Of a DNA stretch of 64,000 nt, positions 33,925-45,292 are shown in pieces; the first letter of the stretch is position 1, and each line of letters begins with the position of its first letter. This DNA comes from Otatea glauca (lineage: Eukaryota; Streptophyta; Magnoliopsida; Poales; Poaceae). The position numbers and the translations under genes are program-made. The stretch covers positions 4,461,178-4,525,177 of the forward strand of contig CM070717.1 in the NCBI GenBank assembly GCA_036346275.1. Reading direction: 5' to 3'. The notes under the pieces were generated by a model. That model was given only the letters and a program-made list of their open reading frames with translations, did not search any database and was not told the DNA's origin.

Positions 33925-34090
33925 ATCTACCTTGCGATCGCGGCCGGACGAGGACGGCGTGGCGGTGAGGTCAAGGCAATGCGAGGCGCCGGCGGGCGGT
34001 GAGGTCGAGGCGACGGCGGGCGACGCAGGCGACGGCCGGGCGATGCGAGGCGACGGGCGGCGCGTGAGGTTGAACCGAAATGAGGGGCTA
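33925..34090 (-). promoter_or_regulatory. GC-rich leader block of the CACTA element
   Basis: A CpG-dense island of GGCGACG/GGCGGGC words lies between the A/T-rich interior and the subterminal repeats, with a TATA-like TATAAATT on the minus strand just upstream (34108-34121). Its place matches the GC-rich first exon (downstream control region) known in maize Spm; the equivalence is inferred from layout. Confidence 0.6.
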
Positions 34091-34114
34091 AGTGGCGCGG
34101 CGTCAATTTATAGG

Positions 34115-34400
34115 GTTAGAGTATCACTGCCGGGTCACAAAAAAAACCGGCAGTGATACACTATCACTGCCGGATAATAAAGAGAACCGACAGTGATAGT
34201 TGAATTATCACTGCCGGTTCAAGCTCAACCCGGCAGTGAAAGTATTTATCACTGCCGGGTCAAGCTCAACCCGGCAGTGAAAAAACTTATCACTGCCGGT
34301 TCAAGCTCAACCCGGTAGTGAAAAAAATTATCACTACCGGTTCAATATCAACCCGGCAGTGATAATACATTATCACTGCCGGTTGTATCTACACCCGCAA
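34115..34400. repeat. CACTA right subterminal repeats
   Basis: Seven or more units of TATCACTGCCGGTTCAAG facing CTCAACCCGGCAGTGA, with a spacing of roughly 40 bp. After 34400 the units decay (ATCATTGCG at 34432) and no terminus is visible. Confidence 0.9.
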
Positions 34401-34440
34401 AGGAAAGTATCAACCCTAGAGTGATAATACATTATCATTG

Positions 34441-34707
34441 CGTCAATATCCATCTTGCAATTCCTTATTATTTACAAATTTGGAAAAAATTGTAAGCACT
34501 TAGGATATACTTTGAGTACATTAAAATATATCAAAATTTTTTTATTAGGTAAATATCCATCTAACAAGTTTTTATTATTTCAACATTTGAAAATACACCT
34601 TTTTGTCATTATGTAAAAATCCACGTGGCAATTTTTTATTATTTACAAAAATAGAGATTAAAACATAACAAATGATGTTAAAATATTTTCATAACGTGAA
34701 CGAGAGT
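34441..34707. other. A/T-rich spacer
   Basis: Contains three loose copies of a TTATTATTTACAAA-like word (34470, 34573, 34637). The missing CACTA terminus may have been here. Confidence 0.4.
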
Positions 34708-35078
34708 TCACGCCGGACCACTTGGGTCTCTATACACATTATCTCCAATTGGGGGTCTTCCAGGAAGATAGCGATAAGCAGGATCCAAGTCTGGAATCAC
34801 ATGACGGAGGTGGATCATGGCTTGGTAAGCGGCTTCATTCATCGAAGCATCGATGGATGATCCATAACCTTCAAAAGTCCTTTCACCCTCATTAAACGCC
34901 GGTCTTGGGGGTATAAAGACTCTAGTAGCATATTCCTTAGTCTCCGAGCTCAGGTATGCTTGGAACACCACATATCTTGGAACACTCTCATAATGACAAT
35001 CCTTTAGCAGATGATGTAGTACCCCATCATCCCACCTAGCTCGAGGACCGACTCATGGCAAGGTACATAACGTGCCAT
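34708..35078 (-). pseudogene. Dispersed retroelement-type ORF fragment with dsRBD-like segment
   Basis: A possible acceptor (TTTTGTAG) precedes ATG at 35078 (MARYVPCHES). After one frameshift, WDDGVLHHLLKDCHYES leads to YVVFQAYLSSETKEY and TRVFIPPRPAFNEGERTFEG, then ASMNEAAYQAMIHLR and a stop at 34708. Similar proteins are widespread in grass repeats. The FEGYG then EAAYQAMIHL pattern is reminiscent of a double-stranded-RNA-binding fold, but that is my inference. Confidence 0.5.
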
Positions 35079-37344
35079 CTACAAAATAATGTAAAAGAAG
35101 AGATTAATAATAATTATTTATGACTAGCTAAGAGACCACAAATAAGAAAATTAGCATATATGCTAAAATTCATTATTAGTAGAGAGTAGAGTTTGGTTTT
35201 ATTCTTCAAATTAAGTTTTTATTCTAATAACTAGCGACCATTCACCCAAGGCTCCTACAATCGGGTGGCTCGATACTAACGTGTGAGACCCCGCTCTTGC
35301 AAACAGAACCTCCATGTGAACACTGACTAGTCCCATGATCGGTGGCTAGCACTCACATGTTTACAACATTCATATCACAACCACAAGATAAAAATCGACG
35401 GACATATATTACAAGCAAGAATAATTATACAGAGTTAAATTTTTACAACAATGGAAAGTAGAGGAATTAAAACTCCAAAAGCCACGTGGTATGCCCGCTA
35501 ACCTCGTGCAACCGACTTGGCAAACCTAAGGTAACTCATCGTCAAAAGTCCCGCACCTGCGTGAAAGTAAAGCCGTCTGGTGCTTCGGGTTTCATCCTCC
35601 GAGACAAATAGATGCAAGATTGAGTACTTTGGTACTCAAAGAAGACTTATAGTGTTTAATGTAATGCAATACAAGAATTATGCAAAGCTAAACAAGGCAG
35701 GTTAAAGGTTATTTTGCGCTTGCATAAACATTTAAAAAGTATGACATAATAGATTGAAACATCGATTTTCAAATGAGCAATTGGAATATAAAGTGATAAC
35801 CAAATAACTAAGTCCTTCAACCCAGCCTACCCGATCAGAAGATCCCCTGAGTCCGTCCTTTGACCCAAAAGCTAGCCGCAAAATGGTTCCCTTTTCAAAC
35901 CCAATTTTTCCCGTAAGAGTGCCAAAACATTCTAGCATTGGAATGACTTCACTAAGCGCCCATGACCGTGGACACGGCTAATCGATTAGATTTTCACTCT
36001 GCAGAGGTGTACACTTTACCCACAAGGAATGATCAACCTCTTTTGCTGTGCCGCTTACACACTTCCTTTGGTGTGTCGGCAAGGAGATCATACAGAGCCG
36101 TTACATTATCTAGATGTGGCTTTGAACCAGCCCGGACGCTTGACCTCGCCATGAAAATGTAAATACTCACCCAAGACGTGGATCCTTTCACATTACACCC
36201 AACACCACGTTTCTATTCACGGCAAGGCGACACCGCTGCATTGGTAAGTAAACCCCTACAGACAGACCAACCGAATGCTGTGCATAACTCCCGCCTTCCT
36301 TAGATGCAAAGCCACACCTAAACAACTTAATAGGCTAAGACCCGCCATACAAGCCCTCGTGGTTGTACGAAATTCTTGGATCTATAGCGCCCCATTGCTC
36401 GGTCCTTAATCCAACACGGCGATACTCCACCCTAACTACGTGCAAATCCTCTGCACCTCCTGGCCATTGCCAATAATCGCCCACATCAAAACCATAGTTT
36501 TAGTTTTGGGTTTTTAATCAAAGTACTAGCAACATTTTCCCAAATGAGGATCATACATACGTTGAAAAGAATGAAACACGATCAACAGCTTAAGCAGATA
36601 TTTTATGCTAGCGGTTATACCCAAAATGACATTAAACATTGTCTAGCTATCCGACTAAGGCTTACAAGGTTCACATGTTCATACTGATTGAGGCAAACCA
36701 TAATTTACAGGATTAACTACAGTTCTAACCCAAATTAGCGCTTTTAGGAGAACTATCCTGATGCACTGTATATAAGCAAAAACAACATAGAGTAGGTAAA
36801 TTATTGGGTTCAACATGTTCAAGAAGGTGCTTGCCTTGCAGCTCACTGTCTAACTCAGGATCTGGATCGGCGATGGCGTCGTCTTCCTCTTCGATGACGT
36901 CGGTCTCTACACGACGATCAAGCGGGAAAAATAGTAAAATATCCAAATTCGGAAAGGGCGAAAAGAAGACAAACAGTAAGTCAAATAAAGAATAATCGCA
37001 GAAAACAGGTTATCTGCTAAGAGTTGAAGCATAGGTTTTTACGATTTTACAAGGTGATTAATTATTCATTTGAAGCATTAATTCTTTTCTGAAGTGAACA
37101 TCTTAAGGTTGTCTTATGAATTGTTTATTTGGAAATTACGAATTCAAGAGGCTAAAATTGTGTATTCTAGTATTTCTGACTTCGAATTATAGATGCTAAA
37201 ATTATTTGAATTAAAAGAATTAGACACTAGTTCAGGGTTACGTCAAACACTTAACCCTAAGTGATTTGCATAAGAAAGATTTTTAAATAAATTATAACTG
37301 GTAGCTAGCTAATTAGATTCATTCATGATTTTTGAGAAGGTTCT

Positions 37345-40188
37345 TGTAACATCCCAAAAATTTGAGTTTTGGAATGTTGGAATTCAAAATTTAACCATTT
37401 GCATTTTCTTGAATTAACTCCAGCTTAATTTGAATTTCTAAATAATAAAAGGATTTAATTTGACTAAACTATTCATCAAATTAAAGAATTTCAGTTTTTG
37501 TGGGATTCCTTGTGCTCCAAGGAATTTTTCTGTATTTTTGGGGATTTTTCTGAATTTATTTGATATTTATTTGAATTTATTTGAAATTCTGGATTTTTCT
37601 TAAATCGGAAAATGTTTTCTATTTTCAAAAAGCCTCTTGGGCCGAATCCTCTGCGCCCGCCTCGCTCGCTTCACCCTAGCCCGCTCGCTCGCCCACCTCT
37701 GCGCGTGCACCGCTCGGCTTTGCCTCGCCCGCCTTGACCGCGTCGGCCGTCCGATCGACGCCACGTGTCGCGGTGGGATCGCGCTCAAAACCCTAGCCGC
37801 CGCCGACTCGAGTCCCACCGCCGCGACGCCGCCGCTCGAGTCCGTCCGTTGCGCGTTCCCGAGGCTATAAAGCCGTGCCGCACGCCCGCCGAGGTTCCTC
37901 CTCGCGCCGCTTCTTTTGCCCCGCTTCGCCGCCGAGACGTCGCCGATCCTTCGCGTGAGCTCGCGGAGTCCGCCGCCCTTGCCGAGATCTTCCACCGCTT
38001 TTTCGCCGTCGCCGGTGCCGTTTCGCCCTCCGCTTGCATCTCCGAGTTACTGCGTCGTCCCTCCCCGGTTCGCCTTGCCCGCGCCCGATCCGGCTCTCCT
38101 CCGCCGCCGCCTCGTCTTCTTCCCGAGTCCGGTAAGCCTTGCGCTGTCGCCTCGCCGTCGACCTCCGCCGCCGCGCTCGCGCGTGGATCTCTAGCCGACG
38201 CTACCGGATTGCGCCACGCCTCCCTCCGCAGCAGCGCCACGTGGCCGCTCGATCGGCTCCCTCGTCCGATGCGCGACACGTGGCGGCCTCAAGACGCCGC
38301 GCCGCGTGGCGCCGGCGTCCGCCGCTATCGTCATCTGCTGCCGGTGCCAGCTGCGCCGTGACGTCACGGGTGCACCGGGCGCACGGTGAACCCAGCCGCG
38401 CCGTGGACCGAGTTCACCGTGAACCGGCTGACGTCAGCGTTGCGCAATAAATTCCTTTTTCAGTACAAAAATAAATCCAAAAATTCCGATTTTCTGATTT
38501 TCTGTATTTTCTCTGAATTTAATCTTTCGGAGGCCCGTTCTCGCTCATACGAACTCCGATTGAGGCGATTCAAGTTTCTAAAATTTTCTAAAATCAAGAT
38601 CTATCTTCCAGAGCCATTTATTTTCAGTTTTGAGCTTGTTTGAGTCTCTGTTTTGTATTTATTTGGTTTCATCGCTTTCTTTTCTAGTGAGACGCTAATT
38701 CGAGGAGCAAACGAAGACTTCGAAGACCAAGATTCAGCACTAGATCAGCAAGGCAAGTCGTAACCTTTGATCATATTGATCCTATGTTTGCAAAGTAATT
38801 TATTTTATACACTTGCATGCTATTTACGTATCAATGTTTATTTAATGGGAGTAGATGTATGCCTAGTTGACATTATGCCACCTTGATTCGTTGTATGCCA
38901 TGTATCCATTGTTAAACCTAGGTTGGGACATTACTAGTTGGACATAATCATAATACCAACATTGGGTTATCGTAGCTATGCTTAGACATGCTTACATATA
39001 CGTTGGGATTCATGTCACATGTTGAATAATGTTAATCTTGACTTAATGAGATATTGAATCGTGGCCGTTAGCCATTGTTGTAAAATTTGTTGTACCATGG
39101 CGGGTTTGCCATTGGTCTTGGTTGAACAATTGTTTTCCTCGGGCAAGTGATCGTGCAGATAAAGGGGTGCTTTCTAGCACGTTGGGATGTGGATGTCTTG
39201 CTCGAGACAACTTAAGGACTTAATCTTGTGCGCCATTGAACTGGTCTAATCGCACTACCACATGCGGAATGGGACAGACCTAGTGATTAATTTGTAATGT
39301 CTAGTCTTGAGTAATCGCCAATGGTGGTGTGGGTTCCGGATGGACGGGTAGATTCACATGGCGCAAGAGGGGCCTTATGGCGAAACCTTAGCGGCGTCTG
39401 AGTTTAGACAATGCATTGTAAAGGCTCTGTCATGATATCTCTGCGACACACCAAAGGAAGTGTGTTAGTAACGTTTGCACAAAGAGATGTTCATGTCTTG
39501 TGGGTAAAGTTGTACAACCTCTGCAGAGTGTAAAACTATTCGGATAGCGCGTCATGATCATGGACAAAGCCCGGGAATTTCACACGGGGTATAAAGTGTT
39601 TCATGAAATGTGGAATGTGGAATTGTTGGGATGTGAACGGGGAGTTCACTGTTGTTTTGTTGTCTATCATTGATCTATCAGTTATTTATTTATGTTTTCA
39701 TAAATATGCTTTCAATCTATTTATTGTATTTCCATTCAAGTTATTGCTTTCGCAAAATAAACTATATAGCCATCCTTGTCAAGCCGCATAAATATATTGC
39801 ATCAATTCCTCACGCTTGTCGAGTACCTTTGTACTCACGGCTTTATGCCCTTGTTGATCAGTTGCTGAAGGAGATAATGAATCTCATGAAGAGGAATTCT
39901 ATGAAGACTACGTGGATTAGGAAGGCGTTCCCCAGACGATTGCCTGTGGCATGTCGAATGGTTCAAGTTATCTTTTCATTGCAATAGTATTTGTTTCTTA
40001 AGCCCTTAAGGCACAATGGTGTAAACATTGACCATAAGGTCGCTTGCTTTATTTAATAATAATTTGCTTCTTCTTAGTTAATTCGTTGTATGGAATGATA
40101 TTACATCTATGTTTCCATTGTGTGCACTAGCGTGATCTGGACTAGTGCAAGATACACAGAGGGTTTGGTTTTAAATCCGGTCCCGACA
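37345..40188 (+). repeat. Gypsy 5' LTR (2,844 bp)
   Basis: The first 270 bp differ from the 3' LTR by a single T-run length change, while the GC-rich section (about 37625-38450) differs by dozens of short indels. Islands shared with other LTRs are at 38745-38790 and 39446-39540. Confidence 0.93.
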
Positions 40189-40764
40189 GAGATGGTATCG
40201 AGCCATATCGATCGTAGGTCGCTATCCTAGTTAGCATGGTCTTCAAAATTATTTTCTAAATCAAACCAACAAAATTGGTACTTAATAGCTTTCGTCTCCT
40301 CTCGTCTTATTCTTAGGTTCTTATTCCTCTCCTTTGCTAAAACTTTGATTTGAAATTTAAATTGACCTTATCTCATGAAACTTCTCAAAGCCTCGAGTTT
40401 CTGCAAGGATTCAACAAAAGACGATGATGATCAAGCCATCGAGGTTATGCCAAAAAGACTACCATATAAGTTAGGTTTTTGGTGCTCAACGGTATTTGAG
40501 CATGTGTTACCCTTTTCGCTTTAGTTACGTTTAGTCCGCGTATACTAGGATTTTTCTTCTTGGGCGTCGGTATGTTGTACACTTGCCCCAAGCACGGTGT
40601 TACAACCATACCTTTAATTGAAAAAAAAAACTTGATTTGCCTCCTTAATTTGAAGCCTTTCGGTTGTATCCTTTTGTCCCCGGTATTACCTTCTCCCTAG
40701 ATGATCTTACCACGCATCTATGCGCTTTTCCTCTTACCTATCAAACCCTTGCGCAGCACCTCGG
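40189..40764. other. Gypsy leader between primer-binding site and gag
   Basis: Untranslated leader. Apart from the PBS, only a short poly-A tract (40620) stands out. Confidence 0.6.
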
Positions 40765-41830
40765 ATGGTTGACACTCGTTACGGCCGGCCGTGGATCGCC
40801 AAAGGATGCCGTGCAGTGCCAACACCAACTCCAACCCCAATGCACCACCACCACCACCGTGATGCACGTAACATGGGACATTTTCTAGCAGCTCGGACTC
40901 GACTTATGAACACAATGATGCGAAACATGAACAACATGATGAATCGTGAGAACAGCATCGCAGCTGCTCTAGCCAATCTGTTGAACCAAAAAACCAAGTC
41001 GCCTTCTGCACCTCCTCAAGCTCGTCTCGGTCCAAGCTAGCGAGAATTTATGAGGACTCGTCCGCCAACTTTCTCCAACTCTTCAGAACCATTGGACGCC
41101 GATGATTGGATCCGCTCCATTGAGAAGAAGCTTGAAATTGCCCAATGCACCAATCGTGAGAAGGTTCTCTATGCCGCTCATCAGCTGGAGGGCACCGCCG
41201 CTGAATGGTGGGAGAACTACAGTGCTGCCCATGATGATCCTCAGACTATCACTTGGGCAGAGTTTTCCACTGCTTTCCGCCACTCTCATATTCCTGATGG
41301 AAAGGTGGAAATGAAGAAGAATGAATTTCGAGAGCTTAAGCAAGAAGGAATGTCAGTGAGTGAATACCTTAATAAGTTCACTCAACTCGCTCGCTACGCT
41401 CCAGAGGATGTAGCCACAGATGATGCTCGCCAGAAGAAGTTCAAGCGTGGACTCAATCCAGGACTAAAGGTGCAAGTCATTGGCAATGACTATGTAGATT
41501 TCCAGCATCTGGTTGATAAAGCTATGCTTATTGAGGAATCTCGTCGGAATTGGAAGAATCCGTAAGAGAAAGATGATCTGACATGGAGCCCATCGAGTCA
41601 CCAGCAGAGAGTCGAACAAATGCTCAACGACCGCTCGCTTCACTCCTCCGAATACATTCAGACCCTGCACCACCTCGCCCGACTCCTTCAGGCAATCGCA
41701 ACCTAGCGCCAACAACAATCCACCTCGGAGAAACGATGAATCCACCGCAGGAGTCACATGTTTCAACTGTCATGAACTTGGTCACTATGCCAACAATTGT
41801 CCAAGGAAGCAAGCGTGGCGCCGGTTCGTT
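40765..41830 (+). pseudogene. Gypsy gag, with a stop and frameshifts
   Basis: From ATG at 40765 (MVDTRYGR) the frame runs to an in-frame TAG at 41038 and then continues open to 41565. It carries the capsid region: DADDWIRSIEKKLEIAQC, LEGTAAEWWENY, FREL and MSVSEYLNKFTQLARYAPED. The zinc knuckle CFNCHELGHYANNC is found in another frame at about 41755-41800. The stop and the later shift make it untranslatable as given. Confidence 0.88.
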
Positions 41831-43395
41831 TCAACTTGGGATCTACGCCACCAAGACCCCGCACGAGGATCGGGCGTGGAGTGCCCCAAACTCCTAATCA
41901 AGCCACCAGACTCCGCCGCTCTTTGGAAGAGGCGCGTGAATCACGTCACCACCGAGGATGCCCGATCGCACTGGCGTCATACTAGGTAAGCTCCTAGTCA
42001 ACTCAAAGATCCGCCATGGTTTTGTTTGATTACGAGCTACGCATTCGCTTGTTTCTGAGTTTTGCCGCAAATCATCAATTAAAGACAATGCCTCTTAAGA
42101 TCGTTTTACTAGTGCAATCTCACGGTTACGATTTGAGTACGAACCAAGGCTGCCCGGTTAAGATATTAATTGGAGGGTAGAATTTCTAGCCAACCTTATT
42201 GTCCTAGACACCAAGTCCCTAGATGTGATCCTAGGAATGGATTGGCTCTCCAAGAACCAAGCGCTTTTGGATTGTGGGAATAGAGATCACCCTAACCACC
42301 GGATGGAACCAAGTTAAAAGTTCAAGCCGATTGGATCGGTCAGAAGGATTAGAGTTTGTAGTGCCAAAGGAATAAGCTTGGAAGATGTGCCAGTCGCCAG
42401 CGAATTTCCTGATGTGTTTCCAAATGAGTTGCCTGGGATGCCACCGGATCGAGATATAGAGTTCTTGATAGAACTAGTGCCTGGAACACCACCCATTTCC
42501 AAGAGACCCTATAGGATGCCAGCTAATGAGTTAGCCGAAGTAAAGAGACAGATTAAAGAGCTGCAAGATCAAGGATTTGTTCGACCAAGTTCTTCGCCAT
42601 GGGGAGCACCAGTTCTTCTAGTTGAAAAGAAAGATGGAACTCAGAGAATGTGTGTGGATTATCGCTCACTCAATGAGGTCACCATCAAGAATAAGTACCC
42701 TCTGCCAAGAATCGATGATTTGTTTGACCAACTTCAGGGAGCCGGAGTGTTCTCGAAGATTGATTTAAGATCAGGTTACCACCAGTTGAAGATTCGTCAA
42801 GAGGATATTCCCAAAACAGCTTTTGTTACTCGGTATGGGCAGTATGAGTATACCGTGATGTCCTTTGGATTGACTAATGCCCCTGCCTACTTCATGACCT
42901 TGATGAATAAGGTATTCATGGAGTATTTGGATAAGTTTGTTGTTGTTTTCATTGACGACATTCTGATCTACTCCAAAAGTGAGGAAGAACATGAGGATCA
43001 CTTGCGCCAAATCCTAACGAAGCTAAGAGAGAATCAGCTTTATGCAAAGTTTAGTAAATGTGAGTTCTGGATGAAAGAAGTTGCTTTCCTAGGACATGTC
43101 ATATCAGGAGAAGGAGTCATTGTTGACCTCGGAAGAGGTACGAGATGTGCTAAGTTGGGAGTCACCCAAGACGGTACCCCAAATCCGAAGTTTTCTTGGA
43201 ATGGCAGGATATTATCGCCGTTTCATAGAAGGGTTTTCTAGAAAAGCTAGACCGCTCACTCAACTTTTAAAGAAGGAAAAGAAATTTGTTTGGACATCGG
43301 AGTGTGAGCAAAGTTTTCAAGAATTAAAGAAGTGTTTGACAAGCGCCCAAAGGCTTATTCGCGCGATAATAGGAAGGATTTTGAGATATTCGTGA
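41831..43395 (+). pseudogene. Gypsy protease remnant and reverse transcriptase
   Basis: Protease is barely readable: MDWLSKNQA-type codons near 42235, the usual post-protease segment. RT is open from about 42378 to 43130: FPDVFPNELPGMPPDRDIEF, LVEKKDGTQRMCVDYRSLN, YPLPRIDDLFDQLQGAGVFS, KIDLRSGYHQL, and the catalytic FIDDILIYSK. A shift near 43110 moves the thumb and connection (SFLGMAGYYRRFIEGFS, then LTQLLKK) into another frame up to 43395. Confidence 0.9.
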
Positions 43396-43740
43396 TGCAT
43401 CCCGACAAGGACTCGGTTGTGTGCTAATGCAAGATAAGAAGGTTGTAGCGTATGCTTCATGACAACCGAGGCCACATGAAGTTAACTATCCTACCCATGA
43501 TTTGGAATTAGCAAAGTAGTGCATGCTTTAAAGATTTAGGCGTCACTATCTCATTGGTAATCGTTGTGAAGTTTATCACGATCACAAGAGTTTGAAGTAT
43601 ATTTTACCCAAGTGACCTCAATATGAGACAAAGAAGATGGTTGGAATTGATCAAGGACTATGACATTGGGATTCATTATCATCCAGGCAAGGCCAATGTC
43701 GTAGCCGATGCTTTGAGTAGAAAGAGCTACTGCCATACTC
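43396..43740 (+). pseudogene. Gypsy RNase H, broken
   Basis: Degraded codons at 43400-43600 precede an intact C-terminal part, RRWLELIKDYDIGIHYHPGK followed by ANVVADALSRK, at 43623-43727. The active-site Asp of the last motif (VADALSR) is present; earlier motifs cannot be read in one frame. Confidence 0.85.
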
Positions 43741-45253
43741 TGATGATTAAGGAAAGTCAGCCAGCCCTCTATAAGGAATTTCAGAAGCTTAGTTTGGAAT
43801 TGATTCAGGAGGGGTATTTAGCTACCTTGGAAGTACGCCCTACGTTAGAAGATCAGATTCGAGAAGCACAGGTAGATGATGCCGACATTAAGGAGATTAA
43901 GAGCAATATGAAGAAAGGAAAAGCCTCAGGTTTCTCTGAAGATGAACAAGGTACTATTTGGTATGAGAAGCGTATTTGCGTGCGATCGTAAAGAGCTTAA
44001 GGAATTGATTCTCAAGGAAGCGCATGAGACTTTATACTCCATTCATCCCGGAAGTACCAAGATGTATCAAGACCTCAAGGAAAGGTATTGGTGGCCTAGT
44101 ATGAAGCGTGAGATTGCGAATATGTTGCACTTTGTGATGTCCGCGGAAGGTCAAGGCGAGCATCGAGGCCAGCGAGATTGTGCGACCATTGAAGATTCCA
44201 GTGGAAGTGGGAAGAAATTGGTATGGATTTCATTACGGATTTCCTAAAACCCAAGCGTGTTATGACTCGATCGGGTAATAGTGGATCGATTGACTAAGGT
44301 AGCTCACTTCATTCGAGCTTAAGACTACCTATGCGGAGATAAATTAGCGAGTTATATATGTCAAGGATCGTCGGTCTTCACGGAGTGCCTAAGAAGATAG
44401 TGTCCGATAGAGGAACCCGGTTTACCTCTCGTTTTTGGCGAGTGCCTTGCGAAGCCATGGGAACTCATCTCAGATTCAGTACTGCCTATCACCCTCAAAC
44501 CGATGGACAGACTGAGCGTGTGAATCAGATTCTTGAGGATATGTTAAGAGCTTGTGCCTTAACTTATGGTGTCAAGTGGGACAAGTGTTTGCCCTACGCG
44601 AGTTTTCGTACAACAATAGTTATCAAGCCGATCGCAAATGTCGCCTTTTGAAGCCTTATATGGAAGGAAGTGCGAACCCTCTCAACTGGAAGGAGTCAGG
44701 AGAAAGACAATTGTTTGGTCCTGCCATACTGCAAGAAGCCGAAGAGCAAGTTCAGCTAATTCGAGACCGCTTGAAGATAGCTCAAAGCAGACAGAAGAGT
44801 TATGCAGATAATCGTCGCAGAGATTTGAGTTTCGAGCCCAATGATTATGTTTACCTCAGAGTTACCCCTCTCAAAGGAGTTAAGAGATTTCAAGTAAAAG
44901 GAAAGCTTGCCCCTAGATATGTGGGACCGTTCAAAATCTTGGAGCGAAGAGGCGAGGTTGCCTACAAGTTAGAATTGCCTCGATCTTTCTTTGGAATCCA
45001 TGATGTGTTCCATGTATCGCAATTGAAGAAGTGCCTGCGTGTGCCAGAAGAACAGATGTCATTGGAAGCCATTGATTTGCAAGAGGATCTTACCTACAAG
45101 GAGCAACCAGTGAAAATTTTGGATATCGCAGAGCGTATCACGAGAAGCAAGATCATCCGTTTTTGCAAGGTCCAGTGGAGCCATCATTCAGAAGAGGAAG
45201 CAACTTGGGAGCGAGAAGAGGATCTGAAGTCCGAGTTTCCCACCTATTCCTAG
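43741..45253 (+). pseudogene. Gypsy integrase with chromodomain, broken
   Basis: The zinc-binding part (AHETLYSIHPGSTKMYQDLK, then RYWWPSMKREI) is at 43975-44130, followed by a frame break through the second Cys pair. The core resumes with GVPKKIVSDRGTRFTSRFW and AYHPQTDGQTERVNQ (Asp and Glu of DDE) at 44370-44540. The C-terminal GPFKILERRGEVAYKLELP and a chromodomain (ILDIAERITRSKIIRFCKVQW, then EEATWEREEDL) end at 45253. The chromodomain is complete; it targets such elements to marked heterochromatin. Confidence 0.9.
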
Positions 45254-45292
45254 CCACTGAATCTCGGGTCAAGATTCCATTTAAGGGAGGTT

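Larger units (their letters stand above)
28140..34440 (-). mobile_element. CACTA (En/Spm) transposon, right terminus not found
   Basis: The left end is CACTACTACAGAAC at 28140. Both ends carry dense subterminal repeats of ATCACTGCCGG in both orientations (28160-28510 and 34115-34400). The coding region is on the minus strand, so the 5' side is at the right: a TATA-like TATAAAT (complement near 34108-34121) and a GC-rich block (33925-34090), then Transposase_24-like coding sequence (30430-32020). I could not find the complementary CACTA terminus to the right of 34400, so that end is degraded or deleted and the end coordinate is approximate. Confidence 0.8.

Noticed and set aside
37600..38361. 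Arg-rich ORFs on both strands at the GC-rich part of the gypsy 5' LTR
   Set aside because: No domain, and the frame is not conserved in the paired LTR.
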